DNA from: Saprospiraceae bacterium
GTDB lineage: Bacteria > Bacteroidota > Bacteroidia > Chitinophagales > Saprospiraceae
DNA length: 64,000 nt
Reading direction: 5' to 3'
Assembly: GCA_016714085.1 (NCBI GenBank)
Contig: JADJNW010000017.1
Coordinates: 152,784 to 216,783 of the forward strand
Shown here: piece after piece, positions 9,814 through 18,118 of the stretch
Position numbering within the stretch: position 1 is the stretch's first letter
Layout of the letters: each line of letters opens with the position of its first letter
Notes under the pieces: generated by a model
Database searches by the model: none
Seen by the model: the letters and a program-made list of their open reading frames with translations, nothing else
What the model was told of the DNA's origin: nothing
Position numbers and translations under genes: made by a program

Positions 9814-10254
9814 ATGATAGATCAATTCATGCAAGCCGCTATTCAGGAAGCCACCGAGGGACTTAAAGAAGGAGGCATTCCCATTGGCTCGGTCATAGTG
9901 CACAAAGGCAAAATCATAGGAAAAGGGCATAATCGGCGCGTGCAAAAAGGAAGTGCCGTGCTACATGGAGAAATGGATGCCCTTGAAAATGCAGGCCGGC
10001 AGCCTGCTTCAATATATAAAGAATGTGTGATATATACTACGCTGTCACCCTGCTCAATGTGCTCAGGAGCGATTTTATTATATGGCATTCCCAAAGTTAT
10101 TATAGGAGAAAATAAAACCTTTATGGGCGAAGAAGAATTATTAAAAAGCAGAGGGGTGGAAGTAGAAGTAGTGAATAGCATTGAATGTATTCAGTTGATG
10201 GAAGCCTTTATTGCCGAGCATCCAACTCTCTGGAATGAGGATATTGGAGAATGA
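9814..10254 (+). CDS. Cytosine deaminase of the yeast Fcy1 type
   Basis: 146 residues of the zinc cytidine-deaminase fold: His51 and Glu53 in LHGEMDALEN, and Cys80/Cys83 in LSPCSMCSGAI. Beyond the shared zinc motifs it tracks the fungal cytosine deaminase Fcy1 from memory: EGGIPIGSV, GHNRRVQKGSA, YTTLSPC, YGIPKVIIGEN, and a C-terminus ending W-x-EDIGE, which in yeast closes the active site. This makes deamination of free cytosine to uracil (pyrimidine salvage) more likely than tRNA adenosine (TadA) or guanine deamination. It is the first gene of a new unit after a 150-bp AT-rich gap and is followed by the MutS-like gene after 25 bp. Confidence 0.82.
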   Translation: MIDQFMQAAIQEATEGLKEGGIPIGSVIVHKGKIIGKGHNRRVQKGSAVLHGEMDALENAGRQPASIYKECVIYTTLSPCSMCSGAILLYGIPKVIIGENKTFMGEEELLKSRGVEVEVVNSIECIQLMEAFIAEHPTLWNEDIGE

Positions 10255-10279
10255 ATAACATAATGATCGAAACCCGACT

Positions 10280-12058
10280 ATGAATTTTATCGAATTTTAT
10301 ACGTCTCGAAAGCAGCATTATCAGGCTCTTCATAGGAATTTGAACACTCAAATTTTTTGGCTGGGTTGGGCGCGGTTGCTCACTTTCCTGAGCTTTGGCG
10401 GTTCTATTTTCCTTTTTTTTAGACTGGGCTATCAATATGCCTGGCTGGTAATTGCTTTTATACTTTTAATACTTTTTTTATGGTTAGTCAAGCGTCATAT
10501 CAAATTTTTCGATGAACGAGAACTCAAGCGCAATCTCATTCGCATCAATGAAAATGAACTCCAAGTACTACAGCATCAGCCTTCTTTTTTGAATGACGGT
10601 ACTCGTTTTCATAGTGATGAAAGTTATTTACTTGATCTGGATGTTTTTGGGTCGCGCTCTATTTTTCATTTACTCAATCGCGCGGCTACCGAGCTTGGTG
10701 AAAAACGATTGGCCAATCTCCTTCAAAATCCTTTAAAAAATATTCAAATAATTAAAAATCAGCAACTTGCAGTTGCCGAATTGGCCGAACAAATCGAGTT
10801 TAGACAAGCATTTTTGGCGCAAGCCTTGCGCACACGCAGCAATGCGCCGGATTATGCTCAATTGCTCGCCTGGGTAGAAAGTTCCCCGGAATTGTATCAA
10901 CAACGCTTTATTCGGGTAGCGCGCATCCTTATGCCGGCCTTATTTTTTCTGGGTTTAATCCTGGGAATTGCATTCCAAAATATTTCCATTATTACATTTT
11001 TCTTCTTTCTCAACTTCGCTTTACCGGGCATTTTTGCTTTTAAAATAAAGAATATTCACGCTGCCATTTCCAGAAATGTAGAATCCTTGGGCGTTTTCGC
11101 AGAATTATTTAATTTGATTAATAAAAATTCATTTCAATCAGAAATATTACAAAAAGCATATCATAATACTAAAGAAGCGCATCGGGAATTAAAGAAACTG
11201 GATACGATTGCTCGTTTTTTTGATCAAAGATTAAATGCCATTGTTTACATCCTGCTCACCGGGGCGATCATGTATGATATTCAATGTGTGCTTTGGCTTG
11301 AAAAATGGAAACTGCGAAATAAAGACCACCTCCGAAAATGGCTCGACGCTATCGCTGAAATGGAAATGCTGAATTCTTTAGCTACTTTTCAATTTAATCA
11401 TCCTGAATATATTGTACCGAATCTTATTGAAAATCAGCCTTTTATCGAAGCTAAAGACCTGGCGCATCCACTCATCCCTGCACAGGAATGTGTGAGCAAT
11501 GATTTTTCAATTGGCAAAGGAAAGCGATTATATATTGTAACCGGTTCTAATATGTCGGGCAAAAGTACTTTTTTGCGCACGGTCGGCGTGAATGTACTGC
11601 TGGCGCGCTGTGGAGCGCCTGTTTGTGCAACTTATTTTGAGTGCAGCCCTCTTGAAATTCATTCCTCGTTGCGACAATCGGATTCTTTACAAGATCATGT
11701 GTCAACATTCTATGCAGAATTACGGCGTTTGCAGGAAATTTTGCAAGCATTGGAAAAAGATTCAAAAGCCCTGGTTTTATTGGACGAAGTGCTGCGCGGT
11801 ACGAATTCGGATGATAAATTATATGGTAGTCAAGAATTGGTGAAACGATTGGTTGACCTGGGTTGTATCGGGTTGTTGGCGACGCACGATATTGAATTGT
11901 CAAAAATGGAGCAGGATTTTCCTTCGGAATTGGGTAATTTATGCTTTGAAAGTGTTATTGAAAATGGGGATTTGCATTTTGATTATAAATTAAAATCCGG
12001 CACTGCCAAGAACCGAAACGCCACTTTCCTGATGCAAAAAATGAAAATCATCGGATAA
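10280..12058 (+). CDS. Membrane-anchored MutS-like ATPase
   Basis: 592 residues. Two hydrophobic segments near 35-75 (FLFFRLGYQYAWLVIAFILL) and another pair near 215-260 predict membrane insertion. The C-terminus is a MutS ABC-type ATPase: Walker A GSNMSGKSTFLRTVG (about 420), Walker B VLLDEVLRGTNSDD (about 497) and the His switch ATHDIEL. The mismatch-recognition and connector domains of MutS1 are absent, so it is a member of the short MutS-related group common in Bacteroidota, with unknown role. Spacing to the cupin gene is 18 bp. Confidence 0.83.
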   Translation: MNFIEFYTSRKQHYQALHRNLNTQIFWLGWARLLTFLSFGGSIFLFFRLGYQYAWLVIAFILLILFLWLVKRHIKFFDERELKRNLIRINENELQVLQHQPSFLNDGTRFHSDESYLLDLDVFGSRSIFHLLNRAATELGEKRLANLLQNPLKNIQIIKNQQLAVAELAEQIEFRQAFLAQALRTRSNAPDYAQLLAWVESSPELYQQRFIRVARILMPALFFLGLILGIAFQNISIITFFFFLNFALPGIFAFKIKNIHAAISRNVESLGVFAELFNLINKNSFQSEILQKAYHNTKEAHRELKKLDTIARFFDQRLNAIVYILLTGAIMYDIQCVLWLEKWKLRNKDHLRKWLDAIAEMEMLNSLATFQFNHPEYIVPNLIENQPFIEAKDLAHPLIPAQECVSNDFSIGKGKRLYIVTGSNMSGKSTFLRTVGVNVLLARCGAPVCATYFECSPLEIHSSLRQSDSLQDHVSTFYAELRRLQEILQALEKDSKALVLLDEVLRGTNSDDKLYGSQELVKRLVDLGCIGLLATHDIELSKMEQDFPSELGNLCFESVIENGDLHFDYKLKSGTAKNRNATFLMQKMKIIG

Positions 12059-12076
12059 TCTAAAATCATCCAAATC

Positions 12077-12442
12077 ATGCCTATCGAAAAAGTTAATCTT
12101 CAAGATAAATTCTCACTTTTTTCTGACTATTGGAATCCGCGTATAGCAGGCGAATTGAATGGGCAGCATGTCAAATTGGTTAAGATTCAAGGCGAATTTG
12201 TCTGGCATAAGCACGATCATGAAGATGAACTTTTCTTAGTCGTGAATGGTGAATTCACTATGGAATTTCGTAATAAAAATATCCTTTTAAAAGCGGGCGA
12301 ATTCTTGATCGTGCCGCGTGGGGTAGAGCATCGGCCAGTAGCTGAGCAAGAAGCACATATTTTATTGTTTGAGCCTGCAAGCACTGTCAATACAGGCGAT
12401 TTGAAAAATGAGCGTACCCGTGAAGTATTAGAAAAAATCTGA
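12077..12442 (+). CDS. Cupin-domain protein
   Basis: A 121-residue single cupin. Metal-binding cluster 1 is WHKHDHEDELFLVVNGEF (His, His, Glu), and the second conserved strand has PRGVEHRPVA. Such small cupins bind a metal and may be isomerases or dioxygenase-like or sensors; nothing here decides it. It lies between the MutS-like gene and the thiolase in a tightly spaced run (18 and 27 bp). Confidence 0.82.
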   Translation: MPIEKVNLQDKFSLFSDYWNPRIAGELNGQHVKLVKIQGEFVWHKHDHEDELFLVVNGEFTMEFRNKNILLKAGEFLIVPRGVEHRPVAEQEAHILLFEPASTVNTGDLKNERTREVLEKI

Positions 12443-12469
12443 ATTCATTTTGCCAAATATTACCAAATT

Positions 12470-13684
12470 ATGAAGGAAACATTCATTCTTGATGCCGTGC
12501 GAACGCCCATTGGTAAGTTCGGCGGTACTTTAGCTTCCGTTCGTACCGACGATCTGGCGGCTTTGGTTATACAAAAATTGATTGAGCGCTACCCTGAAAT
12601 TCCCGGCGATGCTTATGACGATGTAATCCTGGGCTGTGCCAATCAGGCTGGCGAGGACAATCGCAATGTGGCGCGGATGGCCTTGTTACTGGCTGGTCTA
12701 CCTTTCAGTGTTCCTGGCGAAACGGTGAATCGCCTGTGTGCTTCTGGCATGTCGGCAGTCATTCAGGCGCATCGCGCGATTTTGGCGGGTGATGGAGATT
12801 TGTTTATCGCGGGTGGGGTAGAAAATATGACCCGTGGTCCTTGGGTGATCTCAAAATCCTCCCAAGCTTTTGGGAATGATGCAAAAATGTATGACTCCAG
12901 CTTCGGTTGGCGATTTGTAAATCCGAAAATGCAAGAATTGTACGGCACAGACGCTATGGGCGAAACCGCTGAGAATCTGGTGGAATTGTATAATATCAGC
13001 CGAGAGGATCAGGATCAATTCGCCTACTGGTCGCAAATGAAAGCCGCTAAAGCTCAACAGAATCAACGGTTTTCAAAAGAAATTACTTTCGTAGAAATTC
13101 CTCAGCGGAAAAGCAATCCAATCCGGTTTGATCAGGATGAATTTATAAAACCCGATACGACGGTCGAGATTTTAGCAAAATTAAAACCTGCTTTCAAAAA
13201 AGAATCCGATGGCGGCACCGTAACGGCCGGAAATGCTTCCGGATTGAACGATGGGGCAGCAGCAATGCTTGTCGCTTCCAGCGAAGCGGTGAAACGCTTT
13301 CATCTCAAGCCTTTAGCGCGGATTGTTGCTTCTGGTGTAGTCGGGGTAGAACCGCACATTATGGGCATTGGGCCGGTTTTTGCTTCTGAAAAAGCTTTGA
13401 AAAAAGCTGGATTAACTTTGCAAGACATAGATATTATTGAAATCAATGAAGCCTTTGCCGCACAAGTACTTGCGTGCACGCGCAAATGGGGAATTGCAGA
13501 TGATGATCCAAGGATTAATCCTAATGGCGGCGCGATTGCGCTGGGGCATCCGCTGGGCATGAGCGGTACACGTATTTTGCAAACAGCAGCACTTGAATTG
13601 CACCAGCAAAACAAGCGCTACGCCTTAGTCACCATGTGCATTGGCGTTGGGCAAGGCTATGCTGTTATCATTGAAAAAGTATAG
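12470..13684 (+). CDS. pcaF: Acyl-CoA thiolase of the PcaF/PaaJ (3-oxoadipyl-CoA) type
   Basis: 404 residues, a full thiolase. The acyl-enzyme Cys (about 90) is in VNRLCASGMSA, the catalytic His in NPNGGAIALGHPLGMSG (about 360), and the second Cys in CIGVGQG (about 390). The stretches RTDDLAALVIQ, ILGCANQAGEDNRNVARMA and FGWRFVNP are typical of 3-oxoadipyl-CoA thiolases (PcaF, PaaJ) rather than of general FadA. No other phenylacetate or beta-ketoadipate gene is in the window, so the pathway cannot be confirmed from context, and a general beta-oxidation role remains possible. The operon ends at the hairpin just downstream. Confidence 0.82.
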   Translation: MKETFILDAVRTPIGKFGGTLASVRTDDLAALVIQKLIERYPEIPGDAYDDVILGCANQAGEDNRNVARMALLLAGLPFSVPGETVNRLCASGMSAVIQAHRAILAGDGDLFIAGGVENMTRGPWVISKSSQAFGNDAKMYDSSFGWRFVNPKMQELYGTDAMGETAENLVELYNISREDQDQFAYWSQMKAAKAQQNQRFSKEITFVEIPQRKSNPIRFDQDEFIKPDTTVEILAKLKPAFKKESDGGTVTAGNASGLNDGAAAMLVASSEAVKRFHLKPLARIVASGVVGVEPHIMGIGPVFASEKALKKAGLTLQDIDIIEINEAFAAQVLACTRKWGIADDDPRINPNGGAIALGHPLGMSGTRILQTAALELHQQNKRYALVTMCIGVGQGYAVIIEKV

Positions 13685-13695
13685 AAAACAAGAAA

Positions 13696-13719
13696 GCCTT
13701 CGACTGCTCCGTCGAAGGC
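13696..13719. terminator. Hairpin between convergent genes
   Basis: Perfect 9-bp stem GCCTTCGAC / GTCGAAGGC with a 6-base loop. On the minus strand it is followed by TTTCTTGTTTTC, so it should work best for the minus-strand gene at 13754-14125 and may act on both sides. Confidence 0.75.
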
Positions 13720-13753
13720 CTTGTACGAAAGTATCTCTCACTAGTTTTGCATC

Positions 13754-14125
13754 TTATTTCGAAATATCCGAAAGTAGCATTCCGTGTTCGTCGTCCAAAA
13801 CAATTACTTGCTGCAATTTCTCACCGTTTTGCTTTACCACAAGCAAGTATCGGCCATAAGGAAGATCGCGTAAATTGAGTCTTTTGCGGTAGCCATTGTG
13901 CTCATTCACAATATCTTTGAAATAAGTCGTTTCGCCGTCCAATGATTCGATGGAAATACTGGTACGTTCTTGTTGAAGGTTAGAAAGGAACACTTCAACC
14001 GTTCTTTCTTTTAAAGCCTTGACGTTGACATTTACTTTTGGTTCAACAGGTAGGTCTTGATTGGATGCAAGCGCAGAAACGCTTACTGTCAGGCATAGCG
14101 CCAGCAATAGAATTAAATACTTCAT
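13754..14125 (-). CDS. Small exported protein resembling a T9SS C-terminal domain
   Basis: 123 residues with a signal peptide (MKYLILLLALCLTVSVSALA). The rest is a single beta-sandwich-like module with SIESLDGETTYFKDI, a central NLRDLPYGRYLLVV strand and a final KLQQVIVL strand, the pattern seen in the C-terminal sorting domains of type IX secretion cargo and in DUF3244-like proteins. It stands alone without a cargo domain. No function can be assigned. Confidence 0.7.
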   Translation of the reverse strand: MKYLILLLALCLTVSVSALASNQDLPVEPKVNVNVKALKERTVEVFLSNLQQERTSISIESLDGETTYFKDIVNEHNGYRKRLNLRDLPYGRYLLVVKQNGEKLQQVIVLDDEHGMLLSDISK

Positions 14126-14281
14126 AAATCAGTCGGGTTTGATTAAAAAAATGATTTCTTATTACAAAGATGATTCAGAATATAAATGGTTGCAAAAAAC
14201 GATTGATAAAATGCGATTTTTTTCCGACCAACTTCAATTTATATTGAAATATTAAAAAATAATAAAATATTTAGTACTTGC

Positions 14282-16543
14282 TTAAAAACGGTGACCCAAT
14301 ATGATATACGTGCGCAGTTTGTCGCGTATATCGCCCTCTGCGTAGAATGGAATAGCAAAAGAAAGCTTCACCGGACCAATGAAAGAATTATATCCTATAG
14401 AAACGCCACCTCCCACAATCGACTGATAATCAGCATTGCCGAAGTCGTCGCGCAACACATTTGGCTGTGTATAAAACGCTGCATTCACATCAAAAGATAG
14501 CATCAAATTGCTCTTCAGAAAATGCTGATAGCCTACACCTGCGCCCAGAATGCTCTGCGTCACTATTTCATTTGGGTTTAAACCGTGAAAAGGTAGCGCC
14601 CTGCGATTGAGTGCATCCGGGGCTCCGAGCAAAAAGAAGTCGCCGAAGGTGTTATTAGGATTAAATGTAATGCCTAAAAACGGCGTCAAAGTAAGCGAAG
14701 CATGCTGATGAAGTTTGATATAGCTCTTGGAATAAAGCATTAATTTGCTGTACGGATCGAATGCGAAAATGGAGTCTTCTGATATCGGCATTGGAGAATC
14801 CAGATTCTCAACCTCAAATCGATTATTTCGCAAATATTTGAATTCGATGGAAAGCGTAGTGCCCTCGGTTGGAAGGATATTCCGATCCAAGGTGTTCAAT
14901 TGATAAAAGCCAAAGACATTATAATTCCGATAAGAAAGTCGGTCAAAAACAATGTCTGTACCTGTCACTGGGCGAAAACGAACTTGCTCCCGTTGAAAAC
15001 CCATACCAATTAGAGCGTTCTTACCCAATCGCTTTTGAATGCCAATATCAAGTGGCGTGTCAAAAAGGCTAAATTCTTCATTCCTGATGCCATTTCGGAA
15101 AATAGGAATTTTATCGCGATTAAATTGCAGATTAGCAAATAGTGCTGTCTTTTTAATCTTGCCCAAATATTTTAGAAGCGAGAAATTCAGTCGATAATTT
15201 CCTGCAACTTTGCCAGTCACCATAAAACGCGAAGAAGGCATCAGCCAATTGCGTAAAGTCATATTCAACAAAAATCCAGCTTCTGAATAACTATCGTAAT
15301 GAATCGCGGCTTTGAGCATCACGGGCGATTTCTCCTGCACTTTTATAACCAAAGCGTTGATATCACCTACTTTTTTTAAGCGATAGTCCACTGTGCGAAA
15401 ATAATTGGTGCCGTAGAGATTATTCACACAATTTGCCAGGTGCTCAGGGGTAGTCATCTTACCTGGCTTTAGCCCAAATTCATTGCTGATTTCCACGCCA
15501 GTAAATTCTGAATTGCCTTCCACTTCTATTCTGTCTATCCAAAGGCTATCCATTTTTGGGAGTGCCGAAATACAAGGCGGCGGCCCAATTTGATTAATGG
15601 AGTCCGCCAATGCTTTGAGTTCGGCAAATTTTGCTCTTGCTGCGCGTTCGCCACGTGCGATGATCGAATCTGCTTTTTTAAAATCCTGGGCTGCATAAAA
15701 ATCTAAATCTGGCTCGATATAAATATCACAAAGATGCACTTCTCGCTCTGCGTCCTGGATGCCTAAAAGAAAGACCGCCTGCGTGACAATACCTGTCAAA
15801 GAGTTCAGTTTTTCTACATCTGCGCGACGAGCTCCTGTATAGACGCCGATAATAATATCAGCGCCCATGGCTTTTACTTCCGACACCGGAAAATTATGCA
15901 CCAATCCGCCATCCACCAGCAACAAGGAATCCCTTACAATAGGCGTGAAAACAGTGGGAATGGCCATGCTGGCGCGCATTGCATCTGGCAAATAGCCTTG
16001 TCGAAGCGGCACAGATAAACCTTGAATAATATCTGATCCAACGCATTCAAAAGGGACAGGAAGTTCGTGGAAATGTTGAATATTATGAGCTGATAAGGTA
16101 AGCTTCGTCAACAGATTGTTTATTTGCTGACCATAAATTAACCCGCTGGGAATCTTAATCTTCCATTTTTCTAAGGATAAATCGAGCAAAGCATTCTCAA
16201 AAAAAGGTTTTTCTTCAAAAATCACTTCGTTGAGCGGAATGCGATCGCTTAAAACTTTATCCCAGTCCTGCGCCAGGATTAGGTTTTCCATATCCTGAGC
16301 GGAATAACCTATTGCATACAAGCCTCCAATGATACTGCCCATGCTGGTGCCAGTGATGTAATCAGGCACGATGCCGGCTTCCTCTAGCACCTTGAGTACG
16401 CCAATATGCGCAATACCTTTAGCAGCGCCGCCGCTCAGCACTAAACCGACCTTAGGACGCCTGTGCGGAATCGTATCCTGCGCGTATTGCAATTGTGGGA
16501 ATAAACCAAAAATAACCAACAGCGTAGTAATGTAGCATTTCAT
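14282..16543 (-). CDS. Patatin-like phospholipase with BamA/TamA-type barrel
   Basis: 753 residues with a signal peptide. The patatin domain (about 30-300) holds the oxyanion motif LSGGAAKGIAHIGV, the nucleophile elbow GTSMGS and the catalytic Asp in DGGLVHNFPV. A POTRA-like region (IDRIEVEGNSEFTGVEI, near 345) follows, then an Omp85-type barrel of about 350 residues ending in GHRF with terminal Phe. This is the type V-d autotransporter-like architecture (PlpD relatives), so the lipase may be surface or periplasmic. It starts 60 bp after the RHH gene on the same strand and may share its transcript. Confidence 0.88.
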   Translation of the reverse strand: MKCYITTLLVIFGLFPQLQYAQDTIPHRRPKVGLVLSGGAAKGIAHIGVLKVLEEAGIVPDYITGTSMGSIIGGLYAIGYSAQDMENLILAQDWDKVLSDRIPLNEVIFEEKPFFENALLDLSLEKWKIKIPSGLIYGQQINNLLTKLTLSAHNIQHFHELPVPFECVGSDIIQGLSVPLRQGYLPDAMRASMAIPTVFTPIVRDSLLLVDGGLVHNFPVSEVKAMGADIIIGVYTGARRADVEKLNSLTGIVTQAVFLLGIQDAEREVHLCDIYIEPDLDFYAAQDFKKADSIIARGERAARAKFAELKALADSINQIGPPPCISALPKMDSLWIDRIEVEGNSEFTGVEISNEFGLKPGKMTTPEHLANCVNNLYGTNYFRTVDYRLKKVGDINALVIKVQEKSPVMLKAAIHYDSYSEAGFLLNMTLRNWLMPSSRFMVTGKVAGNYRLNFSLLKYLGKIKKTALFANLQFNRDKIPIFRNGIRNEEFSLFDTPLDIGIQKRLGKNALIGMGFQREQVRFRPVTGTDIVFDRLSYRNYNVFGFYQLNTLDRNILPTEGTTLSIEFKYLRNNRFEVENLDSPMPISEDSIFAFDPYSKLMLYSKSYIKLHQHASLTLTPFLGITFNPNNTFGDFFLLGAPDALNRRALPFHGLNPNEIVTQSILGAGVGYQHFLKSNLMLSFDVNAAFYTQPNVLRDDFGNADYQSIVGGGVSIGYNSFIGPVKLSFAIPFYAEGDIRDKLRTYIILGHRF

Positions 16544-16603
16544 ATGGTAGGGGGTTCAAATTTGGAAAATGAATAGTGTCCGGCTTATATTGAAAGTATT
16601 GTG

Positions 16604-17101
16604 TTAGTGAAGGTCTTCTTTGTCCTTTTCATACGATTCCAGGAATTCTTCAACAATGTCATCAATAATGTCCTTTAGATAAGTACGCTCCAGGCGGGCG
16701 ATAGTTTTAAGCTTTTCAAGTTTTCTTTTATCAAAAACAAAGGTGACACGACGGGTAGGGAGTTCGTGAAATTCAATACTACTGGGTTCAACCGTGCTGC
16801 GGATGAGTCCATCCAAACCACTCATGGGGCGACGGTTATGCTTTTTGATTTGCGATTCTATCTGCGGTGATTTGCTTTCATTCTGAAAATGTTCTTCAAA
16901 TGACTCTTCGAAGGCTTCTTCCAAAAAACTTTCTAAATCGGAGGCAAAATTCTTACCATGCGCGGCGCGACTCCTGGCCTGACTGCGTTTTCGCTCTTCC
17001 ACACTTTTGCTCGATAACAATACGGAGTCTTCCGACAGAATCTCCGCATCCTCATCGCCAAATAGCTTCCCGAAATCTTCTACGAATTTTTTTCTACTCA
17101 C
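16604..17101 (-). CDS. Ribbon-helix-helix DNA-binding protein, ParA partner
   Basis: 165 residues. The N-terminal 90 residues are acidic and low in complexity (LESFLEEAFEESFEEHF). The C-terminal 50 residues read as a ribbon-helix-helix fold: strand RRVTFVFDKRKLEKLK, helix LKTIARLER, and helix LKDIIDDIVEEFLESYEK. Its place directly after parA (56 bp) suggests it is the centromere-binding adaptor, like ParG or Omega, instead of a ParB with HTH. That role is inference; no parS array was identified. Confidence 0.65.
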   Translation of the reverse strand: MSRKKFVEDFGKLFGDEDAEILSEDSVLLSSKSVEERKRSQARSRAAHGKNFASDLESFLEEAFEESFEEHFQNESKSPQIESQIKKHNRRPMSGLDGLIRSTVEPSSIEFHELPTRRVTFVFDKRKLEKLKTIARLERTYLKDIIDDIVEEFLESYEKDKEDLH

Positions 17102-17116
17102 GATTTGATATTACAA

Positions 17117-17153
17117 ATTCCTAATATCCCAATATCTCAATTTCCTAATTTCC
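17117..17153. repeat. Degenerate 3'-end repeat, TTCCTAAT/CTCAAT family
   Basis: The words ATTCCTAATATC, CCAATATCTCAA and TTTCCTAATTTCC fill the gap just after the parA stop. The same words follow hemJ (31416-31444) and the AraC gene at the right end (63350-63379). Confidence 0.55.
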
Positions 17154-17157
17154 AACC

Positions 17158-17961
17158 CTATTCCTCTGCTGTAGCTGTGCTGCCAAATTCACTTTTTGTA
17201 GAGGCAAAGCCATTTTCAATCCGCACCAAAATTTCTTTACACAAAGACAAATAATCTTCTGCACCAGAACTAGTAGAATTATAATCAAATATATCTTTCC
17301 GCTGAGAAGGCGCTTCGGCTAAGGCCACATTATCACGAATCATCGTTTCAAATACCAGGTCGCCAAAATACTTTTTAATCGTATCCACCACATCTCGATT
17401 GAGTACTTTCCGATGATCATACATGGTCGCCATAACCCCAGCAATTTCAAGCTTTTTATTCAAGCGCAAACGCACTTTTTGAATGACTTGCTTGATTTTT
17501 GCCAAACCTTGCATCGCCAGGAATTCTGTTTGCAAAGGAATAATGACATAATCGCTGCCCGTCAAGGCATTTAAAGTCAACAAACCCAGAGATGGCGGAC
17601 AATCGATGATGATAAAATCGTATTCTTCGCGCACTGGCTCGAAGAGTTCCCGCAGAATTTGCTCGCGCCCAGCCTCGTTAATCAATTCCATCTCTGCGCC
17701 TGAAAGATCAAGCGTAGAAATGACGATATCAAGATTTTCTTTGGCCCGAACAGGTTTTAATTCTGATTCTCCTCGAATCGCTTCGTAAATGGTGATCGGC
17801 TGCCGAGGAATGCCCAGCGAAAGGGTAAGATTTGCTTGCGGGTCAAGGTCCACCAGCAATACTTTTTTGCCCAATTCTACCAACCCTGCGCCAATATTGA
17901 TCGCACTTGTGGTTTTTCCGACGCCGCCTTTATGATTGAGTAAAGAAATGACAACACCCAT
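17158..17961 (-). CDS. ParA-family partition ATPase
   Basis: 267 residues starting MGVVISLLNHKGGVGKTTSA, with the deviant Walker A KGGVGKTT including the signature Lys, switch I LVDLDPQANLTLSLG, and Walker B YDFIIIDCPPSLGLLTLNAL. It has no N-terminal HTH, so it belongs to the short ParA group that relies on a partner for DNA specificity. The RHH gene downstream is the obvious candidate. ParA systems move DNA or large protein cargo; as no parB or replication gene is close, this may be an orphan or cargo-positioning system. Confidence 0.9.
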   Translation of the reverse strand: MGVVISLLNHKGGVGKTTSAINIGAGLVELGKKVLLVDLDPQANLTLSLGIPRQPITIYEAIRGESELKPVRAKENLDIVISTLDLSGAEMELINEAGREQILRELFEPVREEYDFIIIDCPPSLGLLTLNALTGSDYVIIPLQTEFLAMQGLAKIKQVIQKVRLRLNKKLEIAGVMATMYDHRKVLNRDVVDTIKKYFGDLVFETMIRDNVALAEAPSQRKDIFDYNSTSSGAEDYLSLCKEILVRIENGFASTKSEFGSTATAEE

Positions 17962-18055
17962 AATTCATTTCAAATTAGCAATAACACTGCTGCTGTAAAA
18001 TTGTAAAGTAAAGCTTTTGTAACAACAAACGCAAGTTACAAACAAAAATATGCAA

Positions 18056-18094
18056 ATAAGGCTTCGTAAACTCGAAAAGTTCACCAAGCCTTAT
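18056..18094 (-). terminator. Hairpin downstream of the histidine kinase
   Basis: Perfect 9-bp inverted repeat ATAAGGCTT / AAGCCTTAT with a 21-base loop; on the minus strand it is followed by TTGCATATTTTTG. It separates the kinase from parA. Confidence 0.55.
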
Positions 18095-18118
18095 GCTTTC
18101 GGTTTTATATGATTTTCC

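Noticed and set aside
12470..13684. Phenylacetate or beta-ketoadipate catabolic operon
   Set aside because: Only the thiolase is present; neighbours (cupin, MutS-like, deaminase) do not belong to either pathway.
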